Below, piece after piece: positions 53,878-59,510 of a DNA stretch of 59,510 bases (its first letter is position 1; each line of letters opens with the position of its first letter). The position numbers were made by a program, and so were the translations under genes. The notes beneath the pieces were generated by a model that was not told the origin of the DNA, did not search any database, and saw only the letters and a list, made by a program, of their open reading frames with translations. Source of the DNA: Planctomycetota bacterium (GTDB lineage Bacteria > Planctomycetota > Phycisphaerae > SM23-33); contig JAKJER010000038.1 of assembly GCA_022705325.1 (NCBI GenBank), forward strand, positions 1-59,510, in the 5' to 3' direction.

Positions 53878-53896
53878 GATCGTATGGAGCTATGAG

Positions 53897-54244
53897 ATGC
53901 GCGTGTGCCGGAGACTATTGACGATCTGCGTGGCCTGCGTTCTGGTCGCGCCGTCCCTGCCGGGGTTGTCCGCCGGGGGGGCGGGCGGCGAGCGCGATTC
54001 CAGCCGCGACGGGTCGCAGTTGCAGGCCGGCGCCGCAGACCCGGCGGCGTTGCCGTATGCCCCGCCTCGCGATCCGCAGGGCGACCTTCGCGGTCCTCGC
54101 GCGACATCGGCTCTGCCGGGTCTCCTCGGCCTCCACGATAGCGTCACTCCGGGGCTCCGCGGTCGCGTCGCCCCGGCTGATGACTGTGCCTATCCCCCGA
54201 CCGCCCCATCGCTTCTGTCTCTTCACTGCCTCCTGGTCGTGTAA
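53897..54244 (+). CDS. small hypothetical secreted protein, doubtful
   Basis: 115 residues. The N-terminal 30 look like a signal peptide (MRVCRRLLTICVACVLVAPS, then LPGLSAGG). A GGAG site lies 7 bases upstream and a TATAAT box before that. The remainder is Pro/Arg/Asp-rich with no recognisable domain, and codon bias weakens in the second half, where a frameshift is possible. It precedes the TPR-like and DUF502 genes by about 150 bases on the same strand. It may equally be a chance ORF; the evidence for the first 60 codons is better than for the rest. Confidence 0.35.
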   Translation: MRVCRRLLTICVACVLVAPSLPGLSAGGAGGERDSSRDGSQLQAGAADPAALPYAPPRDPQGDLRGPRATSALPGLLGLHDSVTPGLRGRVAPADDCAYPPTAPSLLSLHCLLVV

Positions 54245-54277
54245 TCGCTGCGGGCAAGCCGTTTCCGCAAGTCCGTT

Positions 54278-54311
54278 GCCGGCATGCGCGGTTCCCGCGT
54301 GCGGCGCCGGC
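54278..54311. terminator. GC-rich hairpin before the TPR-like gene
   Basis: GCCGGC (54278-54283) pairs with GCCGGC (54306-54311) and an inner GCGCGG-TTC-CCGCG stem continues it, giving a long imperfect hairpin about 80 bases before ATG 54393. It could end transcription of the doubtful ORF or sit in a leader. No U-tract. Confidence 0.35.
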
Positions 54312-54392
54312 AGCATCTGACCCCGACCTGATCGGCTGTATCTGCCCATAACGCGCCAGCGGCGCACGGGCAGGCGCGACAAGGAGCGCACA

Positions 54393-54917
54393 ATGAAACA
54401 CGCAGTGTCTTCGACCAGCGATATCGCATCGACTCTCCAGCAGGCAAAGCACATGCTCGACGCCGGGCAGAGCGAACACGCCCTGGAGGCACTTTCCGGC
54501 TGCGGGCAGCATTCTCGAGCCGTCGAGAACGCCAAGGGGGTATGTCTCCTGCGGCTGGGCCGGCTCGAAGCGGCCTTGAAAGTGTTCCGCGAACTCGTCT
54601 TCCCGGGCGGAGCGTTCACCATCCCGGAGGAGACGCCCACCGTTTTCCGCGTCAACTACGTCACCACGCTGCTGCTCATGGACAACCTGACCGTCGGCCT
54701 GCAGCTCCTGCGGGAAATTCCCGACAGGCGGCACCCGTTGGTCGAGCAACTCGAGGCCTCGGTGCGCCGGTGGAGGCAGTCGCTCCCCTGGTGGCGCCGG
54801 GCGCTGACTTGGATCGGACTCTATCCGGCCAGATCGTTCCGGCTGGACATCGTGCCGGGCGGACTGTGGCTCCCCGAGGGCATGGAGGGCCCCCGGCCCC
54901 TGGAGCGTGCGGTATGA
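54393..54917 (+). CDS. TPR-like protein coupled to DUF502
   Basis: 174 residues; ATG 54393 has AAGGAG upstream. Segments LQQAKHMLDAGQSEHALEALSGCGQH, NAKGVCLLRLGRLEAALKVFRELVF and FRVNYVTTLLLMDNLTVGLQLLREIP have TPR spacing and hydrophobic pattern. No signal peptide, so cytoplasmic, although a Trp/Arg-rich stretch near residues 125-145 may contact membrane. Its TGA overlaps the next ATG (ATGA at 54914-54917), so it is translationally coupled to the DUF502 membrane protein and probably works with it. Role unknown. Confidence 0.75.
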   Translation: MKHAVSSTSDIASTLQQAKHMLDAGQSEHALEALSGCGQHSRAVENAKGVCLLRLGRLEAALKVFRELVFPGGAFTIPEETPTVFRVNYVTTLLLMDNLTVGLQLLREIPDRRHPLVEQLEASVRRWRQSLPWWRRALTWIGLYPARSFRLDIVPGGLWLPEGMEGPRPLERAV

Positions 54918-55654
54918 CGGACAGACATCAAACCCGTTGGCAGGGCGTTCGGCGCAGCATTCGCAACCGTCTGGTTTCGGGCATGCTGGTCCTGGTGCCG
55001 GTGGGCGTCACGCTGCTGGTGATGCGGTGGGTCCTCCAGTGGATGGCGGGATTCCTTCAACCGTTCGTGGAAGGGCTCGCGGCCCGGCTCGGGGCAGCCC
55101 CCGGCGTCGGGCACATCCCCCCGCAGTTGTTCAAGGTTCCGCTGATGATCGTCTCGATTGTCGGCTTCCTGGCGGCCGTCTACCTCACGGGCGCCCTGGC
55201 CCAGGCGGTGATCGGGCGGCGGCTGATCCGCTCCGGGGAGACCCTCCTGTTGCGCGTGCCGCTGGCCAGGACGATCTACTCGGCCGCCAAACAGGTGATG
55301 GAGGCGATCGCGACGCCGGCGCGTTCGGCGTTGCGCACGGTGGTGGTGGTGGAGTTCCCTCGGCGGGGCATGTGGTCCATCGGGTTCCTTACCGGACGGC
55401 TGGTTGACGCGGGGGATCGCGGGATGCTGAAGGTCTTCATCCCCACGACGCCGAACCCGACGACGGGCTTCTTTGTGATGGTCCCGCATGAGGACGTGGA
55501 CATCACCGATCTGACCGTGGAAGAGGCGTTCAAGATGATCATCTCCGGGGGCATCGTTTCGCCGACGGGTCTGGAGGGAAGGCTGTCCGCCCTGCGGCAG
55601 CCGTGCGGGGCGGCGGTGGCGGATGACGATGATCACCTGGACGCCTGGGACTAG
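54914..55654 (+). CDS. DUF502 family integral membrane protein
   Basis: 246 residues. ATG 54914 overlaps the upstream stop by 4 bases. Two transmembrane segments are clear: GMLVLVPVGVTLLVMRWVL and PLMIVSIVGFLAAVYLTGAL, with family sequences RVPLARTIYSAAKQVMEAI, GMWSIGFLTG and IPTTPNPTTGFFVMVP that are hallmarks of DUF502. The C-terminal part (VEEAFKMIISGGIVSP) is the usual ending. Function in bacteria is unproven; plant homologues (LCV-like) concern membrane trafficking. It is the second gene of a two-gene unit. Confidence 0.92.
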   Translation: MTDRHQTRWQGVRRSIRNRLVSGMLVLVPVGVTLLVMRWVLQWMAGFLQPFVEGLAARLGAAPGVGHIPPQLFKVPLMIVSIVGFLAAVYLTGALAQAVIGRRLIRSGETLLLRVPLARTIYSAAKQVMEAIATPARSALRTVVVVEFPRRGMWSIGFLTGRLVDAGDRGMLKVFIPTTPNPTTGFFVMVPHEDVDITDLTVEEAFKMIISGGIVSPTGLEGRLSALRQPCGAAVADDDDHLDAWD

Positions 55655-55846
55655 ACCGGCAAGGTGATGATGCACTATTCTCCGTCCGTGGAACGGCGAG
55701 GCACTGCGATGGCGGGGAAGGGAACCCTGCCCAAGGTCGCGCGCGGGCCGTTTCGGCCCGGACCGCCGCGCCGGGCGTGATGTCGTCGCCCGGGCGCCCG
55801 CGGGGCGGGCGGATGATCGGACACAGCACGTACGAGGCACGATCCC

Positions 55847-56950
55847 ATGATGGTCTACCTGCTCGTATTCGCGGGCCTGGGGCTGCTTGTCGCGGGAGCC
55901 GAGTTGCTGGTTCGAGGCGCCTCCGCCCTGGCACGGGCCGTCGGGATGCCCTCCCTGATCATCGGCCTGACGGTGGTGGCTTTCGGAACCAGCGCGCCGG
56001 AGTTCGCGGTCAGCCTGGAAGCGGGGCTGGGCGGTCAAGCCGACATCGCACTGGGCAACGTGGTGGGCAGCAACACGTTCAACGTGCTGCTCATCCTGGG
56101 GGTGTCCGCCCTGGTCGCTCCGCTGGCCGTATCGGCGCAACTGGTTCGGCTGGACGTTCCGGTCATGATCGCGGCCTCGTTGTTGACGTGGGTGGCGGCG
56201 GCCGACGGGGTCGTGGCCCGCTGGGAGGGCCTCGCGCTCTTCGCCGGCATCATCGCGTATACCGCCCTGTTGATCCGACTGGGGAAGAAGGGCCAACCCG
56301 CCCCGGTCCCGCTGGAGCCTCGACAGGAGCCCGGGCGAGGGCCGGCCGGCCTGGTCAAGCCGACTCTCCTGGTCCTTGCCGGCCTGGTTCTCCTGGTGGT
56401 CGGCGCGCGATGGCTCGTTCAGGGCGCGGTCGACCTCGCGCGACTCCTGGGCGTCAGCGAACTGCTGATCAGCCTGACCATCGTGGCGGCGGGCACGTCG
56501 CTTCCGGAACTGGCGACGTCCGTCGTCGCCAGCATCCGCGGAGAACGGGATATCGCCGTCGGCAACATCGTCGGCAGCAACATCTTCAACATCCTGGCGG
56601 TGCTGGGCGCCTCGGCGGCCGCCTCGCCCGCGGGGGTGGCCGTCTCGCCGACAGCCCTTCATTTCCACGTCCCGGTCATGGTGGGCGCGGCGGTCGCGTG
56701 CCTGCCGATCTTCTTCACGGGCGCGAGGATCTCCCGCTGGGAGGGCGCTTTGTTCGTCGGGTACTACGCGGCCTATGTCGCGTACCTGGTCCTGATCGCT
56801 TCCCGTGGCGCATCGCTCCCCGCGTTCAACGCCGCCATGATCTTCTTCGCGCTGCCCGCGACGATGCTGGGCATCGCGACCTCCGTGGTCTGGGCGATGC
56901 GCGACAGGAACGCCCGCGACAGGCACCCGCCCCGCCCATCGGGATCCTGA
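55847..56950 (+). CDS. calcium/sodium antiporter (CaCA family, YrbG-like)
   Basis: 367 residues with about ten transmembrane helices in two inverted halves. The two alpha repeats are clear: GTSAPEFAVSLEAG with GNVVGSNTFNVLLILG, and GTSLPELATSVVAS with GNIVGSNIFNILAVLG. The Glu of each G-T-S-x-P-E motif is an ion ligand. A short cytoplasmic loop rich in Pro, Gly and Arg separates the halves. ATG 55847 (MMVYLL) begins the first helix directly. It exchanges Ca2+ for Na+ or H+ across the inner membrane. It stands alone, 192 bases after the DUF502 gene. Confidence 0.95.
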   Translation: MMVYLLVFAGLGLLVAGAELLVRGASALARAVGMPSLIIGLTVVAFGTSAPEFAVSLEAGLGGQADIALGNVVGSNTFNVLLILGVSALVAPLAVSAQLVRLDVPVMIAASLLTWVAAADGVVARWEGLALFAGIIAYTALLIRLGKKGQPAPVPLEPRQEPGRGPAGLVKPTLLVLAGLVLLVVGARWLVQGAVDLARLLGVSELLISLTIVAAGTSLPELATSVVASIRGERDIAVGNIVGSNIFNILAVLGASAAASPAGVAVSPTALHFHVPVMVGAAVACLPIFFTGARISRWEGALFVGYYAAYVAYLVLIASRGASLPAFNAAMIFFALPATMLGIATSVVWAMRDRNARDRHPPRPSGS

Positions 56951-57005
56951 GATCCGCGGAACTATCACGGCGTGCGATTCGCCCGGCCGGACATGGCGGG
57001 GCGAG

Positions 57006-57025
57006 GGCGATCCCTTGCGATCGCC
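57006..57025. terminator. short hairpin between CaCA gene and kinase gene
   Basis: GGCGATC (57006-57012) pairs with GATCGCC (57019-57025) around a 6-base loop, in the 161-base gap between the convergent CaCA and kinase genes. A plausible bidirectional terminator without a U-tract. Confidence 0.4.
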
Positions 57026-57111
57026 GCGCGGGCGGTTCCTGATGGGCAGGAGGGCAGGAAACGGGCGCCTTGTCCGGCATCTTTCGCTACCGCAAGTCAA
57101 GAGCACGCGTG

Positions 57112-59510
57112 CTACTTGCCCGTTGGCTGTGATGCCGGGGCCGAGGCGGGCGCCGGCGGGGCCTCCACGATTCCTACATCGACGAACTGCCCGCCTTCGC
57201 GATTCCGACAATGCACAGCCAGCACGTTTCGACCGGCCTTCAGGGCAGAGGCTGCTTCCGAAGAAACAGGGAAAGCGCAGTACCCCGTCGCATATCCTCT
57301 GGCTGTGTATGCCAGCTTCCCGTTGATGTAGACCTCCGTGTCTTCGTCGTGACAGATCAACGCTCCGACTCTCCCGGACGGCAGCCGCGAAAGCGTGAAC
57401 TCCCGGATCAGCCAGATATCGGAAGTCTGCCAGTCCGTTTGAATCTTCGCCCCGGGGTACACAATGTAGGCGGCGGTCGCCCCGAATCCGCCCGGCCCCT
57501 CACTCCAGCCGGAACTGTCGAAGTCCGGCTGGGTCCAGTTCTCCGGCGGTTTCTGCATCGTGTAGCGCCATGTCTGGGGAACGTCCTGGGAGGTCGGAAT
57601 GAGGATCGTCACGTTGAGCATCGAGAAACCGAAGCCTCCCCGGTCGTGTTCCCTCCAGAAATCGTCCGCCGTAAACGGATCAGACACTGACGCGTTATGT
57701 TGGACTCCCACGGTGCGCAATGTTCTGATTGAGCGCAGGGTATCCATACCCTTCGTGATCTTCCAAGGCGCCAAATGGATTTCTTCCAGGGGCATCCCCT
57801 CCAGAGGAGAAAGGTCGCTCACCAGGGTTTCTCGCAGATATAAGTGCTTCAAGGGCATCCCGCGCAGCGGCTCCAGGTCCGGCACCCCAGAGCTGGAGAT
57901 ATTAAGGAACTCTAGTGGCATTCCTTTGAGTGCCCCAAGCCCAGACGTCAGCGGATTCTGCGCGCAGTTCAGCGACGCAAGATGGCAGCCCCTGAAGATT
58001 TCCAAGTCTTTCATCGCCATACTAGAACAATCCACCTTCTCCAGCGGGAGCGTCTTCAAAACGCCGAAATCCTTGATCCTTCGGCAACTGCCGAATCTGA
58101 ACTCCCTTAGCGGCATGCCTTCCAATGGAGACAAGTCGCTCACGCAGGACTCGCCAATGTCCAATACGAACAGTCTCATTCCCTTGACCACCGTAAGATC
58201 GCTGACCTGAGTGTGTTCAAGACGGAGTTCCTCAAGTTCCATGCCCTTCAAGGAGGTGATGTCACGAAGCTCCTCTTCTGCCTTCACGCCAAATTGGATA
58301 CAATGAAAAGCTCTCAAAGGCATTCCTCTTAGCGGGGTTAAGTCTCTTACCGGAATCATGCGCAGGAAGAGCTTCTGCAATTGCAGTCCCTTGAGCGGAT
58401 ACAGGAATCGAACGTGTGGGTGCCGCTCGATTCCGACTTCGGTCCAGACGCCATTCTCGACCTTCACATTCTTCAGCCGGACCTCCCTGCCATTGATCTC
58501 GCTGAGCTTGGCCTCGACCCGCTTGACCTGTTCCTCCGGCGGGAGGTTCTTGATTCTCTCCTCGAAGCCTTCGCACGCCAGCTTAGCTGCGGCGTGGTCG
58601 TACATCTCCTGCGTCTCGGCCAGGACCTTGTTGCGGTTGACGACGGCGGTGTCGTTTTGCTTGCGCAACAGGTCCAGGCCGCGCTTGAGGATGGGCACGC
58701 ACTCCTTGAGGCGCTCGGCCTTGTAGAGGGTCTGCCCGGCGCGGGTCAGCGCGCGCCAGTCGTCAATGCTCTCGAGGTTGGGAACCAGGGCGGCAGCCTC
58801 CTCCAGATTGCCGGTCATCGAGGTGGCCTCGGCCAAGCCGGCGGCGCTCTCGGCGTGGTTCGGGTCGATCTTCAGGGCGGCGCGGAATCCCTCGGCCGCG
58901 GTCTTGTAGTCGTGCTTGACGCTGGCGAACATCGCGCGGGCGTATATTCCCCACGGACTGTTCAAGGCCACCTCGTCGGCATCACGGGCGCGGCGCCCGG
59001 CCTCGTCCATTCGCCCTCCCTCGGCCGCCCGGATCGCCTGCATGGCGAAACGCCGTGCAGCGGCCAGCGCGGTCTCGCGTTCCTTCTGACGGGCGGCAAC
59101 GGCGGCCTCCCGCTGCTCCTGGGCGACCTGTCGCTCCGAAATGGCGACGTTTCTCTCGCGGGTGATGCGAATGTACGAAAAGACGCCAACGGCCAGGAGG
59201 ATGACGGCTGCGGCGGCGATCGAGACGCTGACGGCCTTGTTCCGCTTGACGAGTTTCACGAAGGCCTGGGTGAAGGTGTCCGGGGCGGCGGAGACGCTGC
59301 GGCCCTCCAGGTACAGCTTGATGTCACCGGAGAGTTCGCCGACGCTCTGGTAGCGGTTCTCGCGGGCCTTGGCCAGGCACTTCATCGTGACGGCGGACAG
59401 TTCGCGAGGGATGTAACGCCGCGGCGTCCGCTGCTCCGGCGGGACGGTCGGCTCGTTGACCACCTTTTCCAGGACCGCCCGGGCGCTGGGGCCCTCGACC
59501 GGGCGATAGA
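57112..59510 (-). CDS. membrane Ser/Thr protein kinase with TPR, leucine-rich and C-terminal jelly-roll-type domains, N-terminus missing
   Basis: At least 798 residues; the 5' part with most of the catalytic domain lies beyond the right edge. The visible start, YRPVEGPSARAVLEKVV then MKCLAKARENRYQSVGELSGDI, is the C-lobe of a Hanks-type kinase. A single transmembrane helix follows (VSIAAAAVILLAVGVFSYI). Next come a coiled coil (RQVAQEQREAAVAARQKERE), a TPR region (AAEGFRAALKIDPNHAESAAGLA) and a leucine-rich-like array, DNA about 57740-58440. Its units have the form 'LS-PLEGMPL-xxLxL', for example SDLSPLEGMPLREFRF. A galactose-binding-like beta domain with DTEVYINGKLAY and LKAGRNVLAVHCRN ends the protein, probably extracytoplasmic. 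This architecture is common in Planctomycetota. It senses unknown ligands. Confidence 0.88.
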   Translation of the reverse strand, partial: YRPVEGPSARAVLEKVVNEPTVPPEQRTPRRYIPRELSAVTMKCLAKARENRYQSVGELSGDIKLYLEGRSVSAAPDTFTQAFVKLVKRNKAVSVSIAAAAVILLAVGVFSYIRITRERNVAISERQVAQEQREAAVAARQKERETALAAARRFAMQAIRAAEGGRMDEAGRRARDADEVALNSPWGIYARAMFASVKHDYKTAAEGFRAALKIDPNHAESAAGLAEATSMTGNLEEAAALVPNLESIDDWRALTRAGQTLYKAERLKECVPILKRGLDLLRKQNDTAVVNRNKVLAETQEMYDHAAAKLACEGFEERIKNLPPEEQVKRVEAKLSEINGREVRLKNVKVENGVWTEVGIERHPHVRFLYPLKGLQLQKLFLRMIPVRDLTPLRGMPLRAFHCIQFGVKAEEELRDITSLKGMELEELRLEHTQVSDLTVVKGMRLFVLDIGESCVSDLSPLEGMPLREFRFGSCRRIKDFGVLKTLPLEKVDCSSMAMKDLEIFRGCHLASLNCAQNPLTSGLGALKGMPLEFLNISSSGVPDLEPLRGMPLKHLYLRETLVSDLSPLEGMPLEEIHLAPWKITKGMDTLRSIRTLRTVGVQHNASVSDPFTADDFWREHDRGGFGFSMLNVTILIPTSQDVPQTWRYTMQKPPENWTQPDFDSSGWSEGPGGFGATAAYIVYPGAKIQTDWQTSDIWLIREFTLSRLPSGRVGALICHDEDTEVYINGKLAYTARGYATGYCAFPVSSEAASALKAGRNVLAVHCRNREGGQFVDVGIVEAPPAPASAPASQPTGK

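Noticed and set aside
54821..57211. 796-residue minus-strand ORF across DUF502 and CaCA genes
   Set aside because: Arg/His/Gly-rich shadow of two recognisable membrane proteins.

Overview
The window is high-GC and densely coded, with strong codon bias and long spurious ORFs on non-coding strands. Its gene content points to Planctomycetota, most likely a Phycisphaerae-type lineage. The markers are four PEP-CTERM proteins (three very large with autotransporter-associated strand repeats), adjacent DUF1800 and DUF1501 genes, a cytochrome with similarity to the hydrazine synthase alpha subunit, a secreted sulfatase, a PQQ-like propeller protein and a membrane Ser/Thr kinase with TPR and leucine-rich repeats. 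This is inferred from family content; no rRNA or tRNA gene is visible to confirm it.

Layout. 1-1766: tail of a LamG-like protein, then cmk and plsC in a 4-base overlap. 1995-7160: a 1721-residue PEP-CTERM repeat protein. 7306-10615 (minus): PfkB kinase, RluB-type pseudouridine synthase and rhamnulokinase, possibly one operon. 10827-19783 (minus): two more giant PEP-CTERM repeat proteins whose 3' ends and terminators share an identical 106-bp block. 20017-26981 (minus): a secreted triheme propeller protein and a 1439-residue exported protein ending in an atypical kinase-like domain. 27332-31742: sulfatase, a convergent Tat-type alpha-helical protein, truD and a TPR protein. 32272-34824: gyrB with an Asn-Gly-Lys repeat insertion.

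35063-39311: a periplasmic protein translationally coupled to a CHASE2 adenylate cyclase, then a secreted esterase. 39433-43816: a run of secreted protein, DUF1800 and DUF1501 genes, convergent with a Tat-type FAD oxidoreductase and a Gfo/Idh/MocA dehydrogenase (43829-46271). 46526-51183 (minus): ftsK, dut and recA. 51483-53661: PQQ-like propeller protein and a DNRLRE PEP-CTERM protein, convergent. 53897-56950: a small doubtful secreted ORF, a TPR-like protein coupled to DUF502, and a CaCA antiporter. 57112-59510 (minus): the truncated membrane Ser/Thr kinase.

Housekeeping genes (cmk, plsC, rluB, truD, gyrB, ftsK, dut, recA) are interleaved with envelope and surface functions. The window therefore looks like ordinary chromosome rather than an island. 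No CRISPR array, transposase, integrase, tRNA or prophage module was found. The strongest candidates for something new are the exported atypical-kinase protein (22662-26981), the identical 3' ends of the two giant PEP-CTERM genes, and a recurring intergenic hairpin family.
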